A DNA stretch of 64,000 nt from Prorocentrum cordatum (Eukaryota; Sar; Dinophyceae; Prorocentrales; Prorocentraceae), in NCBI GenBank assembly GCA_963575745.1, contig CAUYUJ010014174.1:159001-223000 (forward strand), read 5' to 3'. Below, piece after piece: positions 38,858 to 50,189 of this stretch. Positions within the stretch are counted from its first letter, which is position 1. Every line of letters begins with the position of its first letter. Below the pieces are notes generated by a model, which ran no database searches, was not told the DNA's origin, and saw only the letters and a program-made list of their open reading frames with translations. Position numbers and translations under genes: made by a program.

Positions 38858-40195
38858 CGTTGTGTTGTTGATGTTGCTGCTGTTGTTGATGCCGTTGTTG
38901 TTAATAGTGTCCTTGGTGGTGGTGGTGTTGTTGGTGTTGTTGTGGTGGTAATGGTGGTTGTTGATGTTGTTGGTGTTGTTGTCGGTGTTGTTGCTGTTGT
39001 TGAATACTTCTCATTTCTGAAGAATGATTATTGTTGATCCCCCCACCAGTGCATATTGTTTTTCTCAATCGAAGTGTACCCTTCGACGCTCGCACCCTGT
39101 TTTTTGACAGGGAATGTCTTGATGTTCAAACTGGGCCCCTGGCCCCCGGGTTACAACAGCAACGGCTCCCGCTTGAGACTTCCTTACAATTTAGCCAGGA
39201 CCCCCGCTCCCGCCCGAGTTTTTTCTCGCATTTTATTCACGAATCGCGCTGTCGCTTGGAACTTCCTTACAATTTATTCAGGAATCGCTTTCCCGGCGCT
39301 CTGGAGTCGCGCTCTCGCTGGAGACTTGCTTGCAACTTACTGAAGAATGGCCTTGTGTTGGAATTGCTTGCAATTTGCCCAAGCGCCGCGCTCCCGACAC
39401 CCAGGCACCCAGGAGTCGCGCCCGTTGTGGCCCCATGTGCATGCCCTTCGTGGCCCCGCTGTCGCCATTTGTGTCCCCCTCACTGTCCTACGTGGCCCAG
39501 TTGCTACCCTCAGTGGCCCCATAGTTGCCTTCTGTGGCCCCGCATGATCTGCACTTCGTGCCCCCCGCTCGTTTGCGCTCTTCGTGGCCCCAAACGCATT
39601 CCCTTCGTGTCCCCGCTGTCGCCCTTCGTGGCCTACTTCGTGCCCTTTGTGGCCCTGCTGTCGTTCTCTCTCGCTCTCGCTTTCGCTCGTCGTCGCCGTC
39701 GTCGTCGTCGTCGCCGTCGTCTTCGACGTCGTCCTCGTCGTCGTCGTCGTCGTCGCGGTCGGTCCCCTGTCCGTCCCTCTTGGGGTCGGGTCGACGGTCT
39801 GCGGCCGCCCCGCCGATCAGCGCTGCCGCTGGCCAGGCCGACGGTCCGCGGCCGCCCCGCCGCTTGCCAGGGCCCGGCCTGCAGGGAAGAAAGGTATACC
39901 CCCCAAAAGGGGTTCGATCGAAGACGAAGAGGGCGGGTATCGAGGGTTTGGGAAGTACGCGTTATTGGCCATTCGAGCATATAAGGGCGAACAGTATGAA
40001 ACTTATTGTTGTTGTTGTTCGTGATGGTGTTGTTGCTGCTGTTGTTGTTGTTGGTACTGTTGTTGGTGTTGTTGTTGTGGGTGTGGGTGTGGGTGTGGGT
40101 GTGGGTGTGGGTGTGGGTGTGGGTGTGGGTGTGGGTGTGGGTGTGTGTGTTGTTGGTGGTGTTGTTGGTGGTGTTGTGTTGAGGGGGAGACGGGG
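38858..40195 (-). mobile_element. (CAA)n-bordered composite repeat, copy 1
   Basis: Bordered by (GTT)n at 38858-39005 and 40006-40195 (the latter with GTGGGT units). Inside are unit E (39010-39390, containing TACAATTT/GGAGTCGCGCTCTCGC-type repeats) and unit D (39885-39990). The same parts in reverse order are at 47320 and 53095. The middle (39400-39880) holds CGTGGCCCC repeats and a (GTC)n run. Confidence 0.7.
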
Positions 40196-40199
40196 AGGA

Positions 40200-40300
40200 C
40201 GAGAGAGAACAAGTTGGAGGAGGAGGAGGAGGAGGGGGAGGAGAAGTGAGACCGAGATGGAGGAGGAGGAGGAGGAGGGGGAGGAGGAGCAGGGGTGGAC
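40200..40300. repeat. (GGA)n tract
   Basis: Purine tract facing the (CCT)n tract at 40495-40975. Confidence 0.8.
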
Positions 40301-40396
40301 ATGGCGAGGGGGACCTCGGCGGCCGCGAGGGGGCGTGGCCGCGCGGGAGCCCGCGGCGCCTGGCCCACGCGCCCACGCGCCGCGTCGGCCCGCCCC

Positions 40397-40442
40397 CGAG
40401 GCCCGGTCGCACCGGCTGAACGTCTCGGAGATGTCGATGAAG
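40397..40442 (+). other. Exon-like island 5
   Basis: PEARSHRLNVSEMSMK then AAG-GTGGG, donor-like. It lies between a (GGA)n and a (CCT)n tract. Confidence 0.2.
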
Positions 40443-40494
40443 GTGGGCTGCCTCGCCCCGCCCCTGCTCCGCGGTTCGGGCGATGCGCTCGGGC

Positions 40495-40719
40495 GTCTCC
40501 TCCTGTCTCCTCCTCCCGTGCCCCTCCCCCCTCCTCCTCCCTCCCCCTCCTCCTCCCAGCCCCCTCCTGCTCCTCGGGCGCCTCCTCCCCCTCCTCCCGT
40601 CCCCCTTACCCCTCCTCCCACCTCCTCCCATCCCCGTCCTCTCATCCCTCTCCTCCTGCCCTCCTCCCATCCCCCTCCCCCTCCTCCCACTCCCCCTCCT
40701 CCTCCTCCGCCCTCCTCCC

Positions 40720-40750
<31 letters not shown>

Positions 40751-40975
40751 CTCCTCCTCCTCCTCTTCCTCCTCCTCCTCCTCCCACCTCCTTCCATCCC
40801 CCTCCTCCTCCCATCCCCCTCCTCCTCCCACTCCTCCCATCCCTCTCCTCCTCCTTCTTCTCGTCCTCCTCCTCCTCTCCCTCCTCCTCCTCCTCCTCCT
40901 CCTCCTCCTCCTCCTCCTCCTCCTCCTTCTCCTTCTCCTCCTCCCTCCTCCTCCTCGTCATCTTCCTCCTCTCAT
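40495..40975. repeat. (CCT)n polypyrimidine tract
   Basis: CCTCCT/CCCCTCC; frames here are artefacts. Confidence 0.9.
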
Positions 40976-41180
40976 CCTCCCTCCACCCCCCCTCATGAGA
41001 CCCCCTGAGGCGGTCCTGATTTCATCGGGAGCCAAGCTGCAAAAGTACATGTCGTCGGATGTCTGGATGTTTCTCGTCCCCCACCTCCGACTCCCCCTCG
41101 TCCCCCGCACTCCCCCTCGCGATCCTCCGCCCCCTGTGTCTGCCGAGGCTCGTGCTCCTCCCGCGACCGCGGCGGCCGAG

Positions 41181-41370
41181 TGGAGAGGCCAGGCGATCGG
41201 CCCCCTCATCCTGCCATCTCGCGCGCCCTCGCCCCTTCTCCCCTTCCAGCTCCCTTCCTCTTCCCCCCCTGCCCGTGGAGAGGCCAGGCGATCGGCCCCC
41301 TCATCCTGCCATCTCGCGCGCCCTCGCCTCTTCTCCCCTTCCAGCTCCCTTCCTCTTCCCCCCCTGCCCT
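41181..41370. repeat. 95-bp tandem duplication
   Basis: Two copies beginning TGGAGAGGCCAGGCGATCGG, nearly identical. Confidence 0.85.
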
Positions 41371-41404
41371 CTCCTCCGCCTCCTCCGCCCTGCCCCGGGG
41401 GCCC

Positions 41405-41450
41405 GGGCTGCCCGAGCTCAACGGGCAGCGCTGGAGGGCGATGGGCTCGG
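41405..41450 (+). other. Exon-like island 6
   Basis: GLPELNGQRWRAMGSG in one frame, directly before a G-rich run and between CCT tracts. Confidence 0.15.
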
Positions 41451-41524
41451 GGTGGGGGCGGGGGGGGGAGTGGCGCGTCGGCCCCGAGGCCCCCGTCGTC
41501 TCCAAAAGCAGGGGCACGTGGCCC

Positions 41525-41758
41525 CCTCCCCGCCCTCCCTCCCTCCCTCCCTCCCTCCCTCCCTCCCTCCCTCTTCTCCTCCTCCTCCTCCTCCTCCTCC
41601 TCCTCCTCCTCCTCTCCTCCTCCTCCTCCTCCTCCTCCCTCCTCCTCCTCCTCCTCCTCCTCCTCCTCCTCCTCCTCCTCCTCCTCCTCCTCCTCCTCCT
41701 CCTCCTCCACCCCGCCCCAAGAGAGCGTGTGGGTTTCCGCCAGCGGCCGCCGGTCGCC

Positions 41759-41795
<37 letters not shown>

Positions 41796-41932
41796 AGGGG
41801 AAACAGCACACACAGACACAACGAATCGTCGACTCCCAGGAGGCACAGGAAGACATGGGAAGTCCTCCTCCTCCTCCTCCTCCTCCTCCTCCTCCTCCTC
41901 CTCCTCCTCCTTCCTCCCTCTCCCCCTCCCCC

Positions 41933-41964
<32 letters not shown>

Positions 41965-42010
41965 CTCCTCCTCTCCCTCCTCCTCCTCCTCCCACCTCCT
42001 TCCATCCCCC
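41525..42010. repeat. (CCT)n and (TC)n tracts
   Basis: CCT at 41525-41712, pure TC at 41758-41791, CCT again at 41860-42008. Confidence 0.9.
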
Positions 42011-42790
42011 TCCATGGGAAGTGGGGGGGAGGCACAAACCCAGGAAGTATGGGAACATAGGAGGGATCCTGTCATTCGTGTGCATTTCTTTGCGTGTCCC
42101 AGGGCCCCTTCACCCTCGGCGGCGGACTGCCCCTTCCAGGCTGATGTCTCCCTCCCTGGAGCTGAGACCCCCCCCCCCGTCGTTCCCCCTCAAGAGCGCG
42201 CCGCGGCAGATGCCGAGCGACCCGAGCAGCGCCATCCTTGCCCTCGCGCCGTGAAGGGTCGCTCGGCGACGTCCCCCCGCCCTCTTCGAGGTCCCCGCTC
42301 CTCCACGAGTGCACAGTCTGAAGACTAGTCTCTCCTCTCTCCCCCAAAGACCCCGAGGTCGTGGCCTGCCCTCCTCCGCGCTGTTTTCAATACATCGGAT
42401 ACTCCACACGTGATCGGTTATATGTTGCTTCTCCACTCCGAGCGCCTTTGGTGTTTCCAAAATGGTGCTCCCGCTACAGAGTTTGCTCCATTTTCTGATT
42501 CTTGGTCCTTTCTCCAATCATACTCCTGCTGCAGCCCTGACCTCCTGTCTTTGTTGCGGATCTTCCAAATCGTGTTCCAGCTACAGCGGTGTGGCTCTCA
42601 CTGTACGCTTCCGCTCTTTCCGAACCGTTACTTGACATTGTTCGTTATGCGCCATGTCTGGTTTCCCTCGGAACCTGTTGTCTGAATGAGTCATGTCCTC
42701 GACCGGCGTCGGCTCTCTTTTTGCGCTGCCGGTGCGTCGACATCGTCCATTCCCTTCCGTCCTGCGTCCTGCCTCGCAGGCCTAGAGGTT
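42011..42790. other. No gene seen
   Basis: Mixed sequence; 42420-42650 contains degenerate AATCGTGCTCCCGCTGCAG units related to 45783-45958. Confidence 0.4.
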
Positions 42791-42960
42791 GACACCAACA
42801 CCAATTTCGGCGGTGTGCCTCCACCGAGGGAAGAAGATCCCAATCTCGGTGATGGTGGTAATATTTTGGCTTCCAAGGTGGCCGAAATATTACCACCAAC
42901 ACCGAAATCGAGGATCATCTTCCCCCTGTGAAGGCAACCCCCTGTGTTGGTGTTGGTGCC
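42791..42960. mobile_element. 170-bp foldback element
   Basis: Two inverted arms of about 80 bp around GGCTTCCAAGGTGGCC: left GACACCAACACCAATTTCGG, right end TGTTGGTGTTGGTGCC. Parts match nearly perfectly (GGTGGTAATATT). No ORF. Confidence 0.7.
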
Positions 42961-43159
42961 CATTTCCAGGCCTCCAACTGTCTGCTGTCCCTCAGGCCCT
43001 AAATGTCGAACCGGAGTCGTGCCCTGGGCCCGACGGCGCAATCTGCCGTGCTCTGCTGCGCCGTGGCACGCCGTGCACTACACGTGCATCTCGTGCCCTC
43101 CCCGGACCATTGCCCGGCTCGACATGCGGCCGCGCGACTGGAGAGGATATTTGTGCCAT

Positions 43160-43330
43160 TCGGGGGTGGACAGAACCCCCAACAGTGACACGTCGATTCG
43201 TGAATTGTCCGTTTTCGGTGCTCGAGAGGGCGCCGTGGCCGTTATGTTCCAGGCTTGCGCCGCCAGGTTTGGGCCTCAGGTCGTTTTCGCTACACCACGT
43301 TTTACTAAAGGGGGGTCTGTCCATCCCCGA
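43160..43330. mobile_element. MITE-A copy 2
   Basis: 171 bp, ends TCGGGGGTGGACAGA ... GTCCATCCCCGA, flanked by GCCAT (43155-43159, 43331-43335). Confidence 0.8.
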
Positions 43331-43490
43331 GCCATGGCAAGGGATGGAAGGGGCAGGACGTCACACAGGACGCTTGCGCACCCAGCTTGTCCTCTTCCCC
43401 TCTCCCCCCTCCCCATCCTGCTTCGCCTCCACTCTCGTCGCGGAGCCGCCCCGCCCCATTCCCCCAGACTCGGGTGCGGCGAGGAGGGGC

Positions 43491-43662
43491 CTCCGGAGGT
43501 TGATAGACCTCCTACCCTGACACGTCGATTAGTGAACGGGCCGTTCTCGGTTCGCGAGGGGGCGACGCGGCCGTCATTTCCTGCGGGTCCAAGTCCGTCG
43601 GTTTCGGTCCCAGTCCGCTTTCACTAAAGGGTGGTTTACTAAAGGGAGGTTCGTCCACCGCC
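43491..43662. mobile_element. MITE-B copy 2
   Basis: Interior GACACGTCGATTAGTGAACG and end GGAGGTTCGTCCACCGCCGA match copy 1; the left end is diverged. Confidence 0.6.
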
Positions 43663-43753
43663 GAAGCAGGGGCCTTGACCGCCTTCGGCCGCCAGCCTCG
43701 GGTTCCACACTGGGCCCCTCGGGCCGCCCGCAAACCGGTCCGGATGAGCAGCT

Positions 43754-43942
43754 TCGGGGGCGGCCAAGAGGGGGATGATGAGCAAGGGGGGTTGACATCA
43801 TGGCGTGGGCCATTGCCCCAGACTTCATGGCGCCTCTTCTTAATTCATGGCGTCCCTGGCCCCCCCCTTGGGCCGCGCGCATGCCGCCGGCCATGATTCG
43901 CGCCCCCCCCCTCTTGGGCGCCCCCCTCTTGGCCGCCCCCGA
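43754..43942. mobile_element. MITE-C copy 2
   Basis: 189 bp with perfect ends TCGGGGGCGGCCAAGAGGGG / complement, flanked by CAGCT (43749-43753, 43943-43947). Confidence 0.85.
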
Positions 43943-44543
43943 CAGCTGGCCCCCACGGGATCCGGGGCCCCCAAACTGCGCGGTGGCCACACTGCGTGGC
44001 AAGGCAGCTGGTACTCGGGGTGGCCGCGCGGTTTGGGGATTTGTGTCGCTCTCCAGGGATGTCCTTCGGGCGGGGTCTCGGGGAGATGGCGCGGACCGCC
44101 AACCATGTCACGTGCCTTGCCACTACGGGCCAGCGGGGGCCAGCATGTGTTGGAGGGCTCTGCGTTTTCGGGGGCGCGTAATGCGGAGGCGACAGATGGG
44201 GGGCGGGGGGGGGGCAGCGAGGGCTGCAGAAAAGGGGCCCGTTAGGGGCCCGAAAAGGCTACCTGTTCTTCCCCTCCGTGTGTCGCCCTCCATGCATTCG
44301 CGCCCAATGCTTGTGGCGTTATGTGATTCTTGGCATTGCGTCCGCACCACCATCACACGGTTCTTCTCCCCCGCCCGCTTCATTTCACCCCTTTTGCCCT
44401 TGTCAACAGCCGTTGGTCAGCGGCGTTTTCACCCTTCACGTTTTGAGTTTGAGCGTCTCATCTGGGATAAGAGTTCGCCATGTTCAGGTGCAAGACCTGG
44501 AGTCGAAGCACAAGGTCCGCGCCATCCGAGATTTTCCGCTCAG
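43943..44543. other. No gene seen
   Basis: GC-rich sequence; ends with TTTTCCGCTCAG, acceptor-like. Confidence 0.4.
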
Positions 44544-44615
44544 TTGGATGAGCATGAGGAGTTGGAGAGCATGAGGACCAGGAATACCAGGAGGAGGAGG
44601 AGGAAATTGCAATAT
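44544..44615 (+). other. Exon-like island 7
   Basis: After TTTTCCGCTCAG the frame reads LDEHEELESMRTRNTRRRRR: charged, helical. Possible exon. Confidence 0.25.
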
Positions 44616-45225
44616 CCCCCGCTCAAGCACGCATCCAGCAAATTCTTCGGTGGTCACTCTGCAATAACGCCCTGCCACACGTAGGTTGCGCTCTTCTCGC
44701 AACGCATTATGTAGACATCCAGATCGACGACCGCACTGCCCGGCTCCTCTTTGTTGACATGTCATTGAAGCAGTGTCGGTCTGGTGAGAGGTGGTTGCGA
44801 ACCAGAGCGGCGCGTGCAGGTCGTAGCGTATAGTTAGCCTTAGTTGGCACCACCACTCCAGAGAGACTAGCGGTCTCACATGAGTGCAGCGCCTGACTGT
44901 GCTGCAAGTGTTCTTTCTTTGTTCGAGGGACAATGGGGTTGGTTCCGAAGGCCAGGTCGGGAGAGCTCGTTCGCAGGCACCGTGCGGAGAGAGAGGGAGG
45001 AGGTTGGGAGGGAGCAGAAACACTCAGACACTAATAATCGCGGATTCCCTGGAACATATGGTAGCTAGAGGAAGTGGAGGGGTAAGACGAAGATCAGGAA
45101 ATGTGGCACATTTTTGGAATCCTGTCGTCGCCCGTCATCGTCCTCTTCCACACCCCGCGCGCCGTCGCGGGGAGGCTCCGCACGAGCGGTGGGGCAGGCA
45201 GCGTGGCAACTCCTCCTCCCCCTCG
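44616..45225. other. No gene seen
   Basis: Mixed-complexity sequence with no recognised product, RNA or repeat. Confidence 0.35.
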
Positions 45226-45620
45226 TGGATGCCCTCCTCCTCGCTCCTCCTCCTCCGCCTCCCTCCCTCCCCCTCCTTCGAGGGAGGGAAGTCACCCAGA
45301 CCGGACAGCCGGCGTCTACTAAACCGCCTTGGGCGTCTGCGAAACAGCCCTGCCCTGTTTGATTCTTCCTTTGGGTGCGTTTACTGCGTGTCGGGGCGGT
45401 TCCTAGCGGGGTGGATGTTCTGCCCTCTACTCCTCCCCCTCCTCGTGCCGGCTCCTCCTCCTCCTCCTCCTCCTCCTCCTCGCTCCTCCTCGCTCGCCTC
45501 CCCCTCGGGGATGCCCTCCTCATCCCGGCTCCTCCTCCTCCGCCTCCTCCTCCGCCGTCTTTCCCCCCTCCTCCTCCCGGCTCCTCCTCGCTCCTCCTCG
45601 CTCATGCCCTCTCTCTCTCT
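45226..45620. repeat. CCT-rich tracts
   Basis: CCTCCT/CTCGCTCCT repeats in two blocks, ending in TCTCTCTC. Confidence 0.8.
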
Positions 45621-45782
45621 CTCTCCACAATTACTCAATATGAATACTACTCTCCCTCTTCCCCTGATGACGTGCTGGGAGTGTTCGCCCCCCCCCCCCC
45701 CGCGTCTTGCTTTTTTATACACAGGATTCCCGGGAGTTGTGTTTTCGCTTGCATTTTTTTTCAAAATGCTGCTCTCGCTGAG

Positions 45783-45958
45783 GCGCGGGCCTCATTTTCG
45801 GGCCCCGCTCGTTCCGAATCGTGCTCCCGCTGCAGCGCTGGCCTCATTTCCGTGCTTCCGCTCGTTCCGAATCGTGCTCCCGCTGCAGCGCTGGCCTTAT
45901 TTCCGCGCTTCCGCTCGTTTCGACTCGTGCTCCCGCTGCAGCGCTGGCGTCATTTCCC
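45783..45958. repeat. 52-bp tandem repeat
   Basis: About three copies, period 52-53: CCGCTCGTTCCGAATCGTGC, TCCCGCTGCAGCGCTGGC. Confidence 0.85.
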
Positions 45959-46301
45959 GTGCCATGCCACGGCATGCGATGCAATGCTAGGTTGATACTA
46001 CGCTTTGCGGTGCTCTTCTACGCCATGCCATGCCGTGCTCTACAATGCATCGCGTACCCTTTCGGGATCATTGCCCTGCTCGACATCCGACTGTGCGAGT
46101 AGAGAGGGGATCTGCGCCATGGTAAGGGATGGGAGGGAAGGGTTGGATGTCAGATACGACGCGAGCGCATCTAGCTTGCCTCCGCCCCCTTCCGCCCCCT
46201 CCGCTCGCAGGTGGTCCCTCGCCCCCCCGGGCCCCGTCGGAGGCCTCCGCGAGAGAGGCCGAGCGGGTCGGCAGCGGCCGCTTTGGCCTTTTGAGGAGAC
46301 G

Positions 46302-46475
46302 TCCCCCTGGAAGAAGAAGAAAGAACGCCATGAACACGAAGGCGTCGTTAAACCATCAGGGCGGGAGGTTCTTGGGCGGTTTCGGCCCCTGGGAGTCCTC
46401 GCCGGGCCTCGGGACCGTCAAAAAACGATTCGGGACGAAAAGTCGGGGCTTAATCAGGGCGTCGCATGTCTGGGG
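46302..46475 (+). repeat. Dispersed repeat G, copy 1
   Basis: GGCGGGAGGTT...CGGGCCTCGGGACCGTC, AAACGATTCGGGACGAAAA; matches 59786-59860 and, weakly, 52120-52185. It begins with the foldback-family end GAAGAAGAAAGAACGCCATG. Confidence 0.65.
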
Positions 46476-46694
46476 CAGGGGGCCAGCGCCAAAAAACGAA
46501 AGAATCGTCATAGACATGAACGTTTGGCAGTTGGGGGGGGTGGAAGGGGGCCGTGCCACGAGCCAGGGTGCGGCGTCGGAGGGAAGGCCGGACGGGGCGA
46601 GGACGAGGATCATCGAAGAGAAAAACGCCATCAACCATTCGGAGACCCTCCCCGAACTGACCTCGATCTTCTACCTCGGTCGGACTGCATTCAG

Positions 46695-46865
46695 ACAAGA
46701 AAAAGACAGAAACAACCAACTTTGGGCGCTCCGCGCGGATTTTTTGCATCCGCGCTGGGCCCCCCCTGGTGGCGCCTCCGGCGCCGCCACTGGCGCGCGG
46801 AGCGCGCCAGGGAGGGGGGTCCAGCGCGGATCCAAGAAACCCGCGCGTGCGGGCCGGCGACACTG
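46695..46865 (+). mobile_element. Foldback element copy 2
   Basis: Arms 46725-46769 and 46817-46858 (GCGCTCCGCGCGG / complement). Core hairpins GGCGCC-TCC-GGCGCC and TGGCGCGC-GGA-GCGCGCCA. Confidence 0.75.
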
Positions 46866-46999
46866 CATATATAGCACCCCGCAGAACCGGATAAGAGTGA
46901 GGGGGCGGGAAAGCCCGCCGCAGGCGCCAAAATTTCAAATTATACATCGAGCCCGCCGCAGGCGCCGATTCTTTCTTTTTCGTTAAACCAATGTGGATA

Positions 47000-47310
47000 G
47001 AACGCGGGTGTGTCGCAAATGAGTCGCAATGTCGCGAGTGGGTCGCAAGTGGGTCGCGGGTGGGTCGCGGGTGGGTGGCGGATGGGTCGCGGGTGGTTCC
47101 TGGGGTGGGTTGCGGGTGGGTCGCAAGTGGGTCGCGGGTGGGTCGCGGGTGGGTCGCGGGTGGGTCGCGGGGTTGGTGGCGGGTGGGTCGCGGGTGGGTC
47201 GCGGGTGGGTCGCGGGGTGGGTCGCGGGGTGGGTCGCGGGGCGCATCGCGTGTGGGTCGCGGGGTGGGTCGCGGGGTGGGTCGCAGGGCGCATCGCGGGT
47301 GGGTCGGCGG
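47000..47310. repeat. GTCGCGGGTGG minisatellite
   Basis: About 27 copies with period 10-12. The G-runs fit quadruplex formation. Minus-strand Thr-His-Pro-Arg frames are artefacts. Confidence 0.85.
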
Positions 47311-47319
47311 TGGGGACGA

Positions 47320-48255
47320 CGACAACAAACAACAACAACAAACAAACAGACAAACAATCAAACAAACACACAAACAAACAATCAATCAAACAAACAAACA
47401 AACAACAGCAACAACCATTTTAAGATTGGCTGCTTTTATCTGCTCGCGTGTCATTCAACATGCATAATCCAGTCCCTGGATACCCGCCCTCTTCGTCTTC
47501 GATCGTGCCGCCTTTTGGGGGGGTGAAGCCCTTGAAAAAGAAGGGTATCAGATATCGGGGGAGAATGAGGACGAAGGGATCGGAGGAAGGGAGGGGAATA
47601 GCAAGATGGAGGGAGGACGATTTGCGCTGCGAGTAGCGATTCAGCTTGCGCCATGGATTGCGCCAGCCACTCAAGCACAGGTTAACAATAAGTTCCGCCA
47701 TGGGTCGCGCCATAGACAATGCCACGTACCACTCCTTTGGAAGAACATATCGTGGATACCCCCACGGGGGGACGTACAGCTGCGAACTGGTGTCAAAAAC
47801 AAATTTCGTGGAACCCTGAAGAGAAGCCGGATGTTGGGAGAGTACGGCGGAAGGATCGTGAGAATTGCAACCGTGTCGAGAGGAGCGCGGGATCCTCAAG
47901 TGAGAGCGCGATTCTTCAATAAATTGTGGGGAAGTATCAAGCGGGAGCCGCGATCCAGTGATAAATTGCAAGGGGATCCCGAGCGAGAGCGTGATTCTTT
48001 GATACATTGCGAGGAAGTATCAGGCGAGAGCCGCTGTTGTTGTAAACCGGGGGCCAACAACGCAGTTTGATCCTCAAGATTTCTCCGGATAAAAAACCGG
48101 GTGCGAGCCCCCGGAAGGGCACGTCAATCAACAAAAACAACGTGCACCGGGCGGGGGGGGCCACCACATATGATTCTGCATAAGGGAGAGTTCAACAACA
48201 GCACAACAACAACAGGAACAACAACAGCAACAACATCAACGTGAGCAACGCAACG
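47320..48255 (+). mobile_element. (CAA)n-bordered composite repeat, copy 2
   Basis: (CAA)n/(CAAA)n 47320-47412, unit D 47413-47525 (TACCCGCCCTCTTCGTCTTC), middle, unit E 47800-48180 with 55-60-bp AAGTATCAAGCGGGAGCC repeats, then CAA again to 48250. Confidence 0.7.
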
Positions 48256-48539
48256 AACATAATCTTCACCACGGTTCCAAACTTACGTCACGCACCCGGG
48301 GGCACTGAATGACCGTTTGGTAGTCTGATAGCTCTACCGTGGTGTGTTCGCTGTTGGGGGGAGGCCCAGGTCCCACTCCTTGCAGGGCGCTTTTTGTTCT
48401 GCTTCCCGAGTCTCGTGGCGTTCCCGCTCGCCCTCGTCCTCGGGAAGCGGGCGGAAGCCCACTCTATCTTCAGCGCCTTCCTGCTGCGTGTGTCGACCTG
48501 CCTCCTCCGACCGGCGGGTATGGTTTTGGGGGAGCGAAG

Positions 48540-48700
48540 CACGGCCTGAGCGCAAGCCTTCGGAGGTCCGCGCTGATCTCTGGACTCGGCGTTGGGCCCC
48601 TTCCTTGGCACGCAGAGCGCGCCAGGGGCGGCGCCGGAGGCGCCGCCGGTCGGGGCGCAACGCCGACCCAAGAAATCGGGTGCCTTTCTTGATTCCTCTA
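48540..48700 (-). mobile_element. Foldback element copy 3
   Basis: Core in reverse order (GCGCGCCAGGGGCGGCGCC-GGA-GGCGCCGCC) with arms CTCGGCGTTGGGCCCC / CGCAACGCCGACCCAAG. Confidence 0.65.
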
Positions 48701-48719
48701 CTGGGGGACCAGCCACTCG

Positions 48720-50040
48720 TGCATGCATGCCTGCCCCTCCTGCCCCCCTGCCTCCTCGGAGTGGGCGGGAGAGTCACTATCTGGCGGGCGGCGGGGATTG
48801 CCACATGCGTCCATTTCGCTTTTCGCTCTTCGCCGAAATCTGCCTTGACGCCACGTCGTGACCTGACAGGGCCGCTTACGATATGATTCGATGCGATTCG
48901 ATTCGCCGGCTGCGGCCGAGCCCATGGTTCGAATATCTCCATGGCCACCGCCTGCCGAGGTCCCCGAAGATCGAGCCCCCGGCTGCGGCCATGGACAAAT
49001 CCCAGCCTCTCGGATGTCGCGATTCGATCCAGCCCAGGGCTCGCAGCGCTCGCGAGGAACATGCAAAACGTTGTGCCGACTCAGGCGGTGTGGCCTACAA
49101 TCTTGACTTGGGAGTTTTGGCCTGACACCAGGCTCATTTTCCGCAACGAAGTACTTATCCCGACCCCTGTCGGGGGGAAGAATCTCGCAGGTTGCACGCC
49201 GTGTTGTTGGAGGTGCGCGCGCGCCCTTGGCTCAAACGCTAGCGCACCTCGTTTGGCGAGGCTGCAACCCGCCAAACCAAGTGTCTGTTAGCTTGAGATT
49301 GGGGCTCGTCTTTCTGCTGAGGAGCGCGGAGCAGAAACGGTTGTGCGTTGGCGCCATTGCGGGCTTAGCAGGCGACGTGGATCGGTTTTAGGGATAACTA
49401 TTCAGACGTTTTTGTCCGTTGTTTTGCCTCGCGAGAGGCTTCTTGGGAGCGCGCCAGTGCGCGACGTGTGTCGACGCGTGGGCGTTCGCAGGCCTGTGGG
49501 GACCAGGGGTCTTATTGTTTGGGGATACCTGTCGTAGTTCTCCTGGGTCTGAAAAAATAATCCCCAAACCGTTGGGGGCACATCAGCTGGGGGATGAGTT
49601 CAGACAGTTTGGGAGGTCCCCATCTCGGCGGCTTTCCCCTGGAAGGTTACTGCGCGGGCTGATCTCCCCCCGCTGGATGAGCTTAAGTGTTCATGATATT
49701 TGTTCTTCGCCTGTGCGGTAACGGTTCCAAAGTTAGGCGGGCGAGTCCTTGGGCCAAATGTGTTTGTCAGTTGTTTGTAACGCGCGCGCTCCTGCATTGT
49801 TTGCTGGGCGAAGCCAATTCGCATTACAAGAGTTCGGCCGCAAAGCCGATGGAGCGTTTTTGCCTTCTTAGTCCAAAACAACCTTACCAGCGGTGGGCGA
49901 CAAACAACCCTAGACAAGGGGAGGGGTGATAATTTCACCACGCACGTCTGCGTGCAGCAGTCAACGGAGTGACCGAGAGAAAAGGACAGCACACAAGCCC
50001 GCGAGGGCGTACATAGAGCACCCAGAGATCCGATGTCTTT
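48720..50040. other. Long stretch without a recognised gene
   Basis: 48880-49080 has GATTCGATGCGATTCG and a repeated CGGCTGCGGCC. 49080-50040 is less GC-rich, low in repeats and has no long frame. Nothing recognisable as protein or RNA. Confidence 0.4.
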
Positions 50041-50189
50041 ATTTGTGCAATGCCGGGTCCGCAGATAACTCGACCCACTCCTCATCGTGAGCTGCGTTTG
50101 ACGGTCTGGGACCCAGCGAGGGCTTCGCGAAGCCGAGAGCGGGGAACTTCCTCCGTCTTGTTTTTTGCCAATGCGTTAAGTTTCTGGGT

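Noticed and set aside
44484-45023. 179-codon minus-strand frame
   Set aside because: No domain, composition like random GC-rich sequence, and no supporting context.
48895-48950. tRNA-like GGTTCGAATATC
   Set aside because: No acceptor stem, D-arm or anticodon arm around it.
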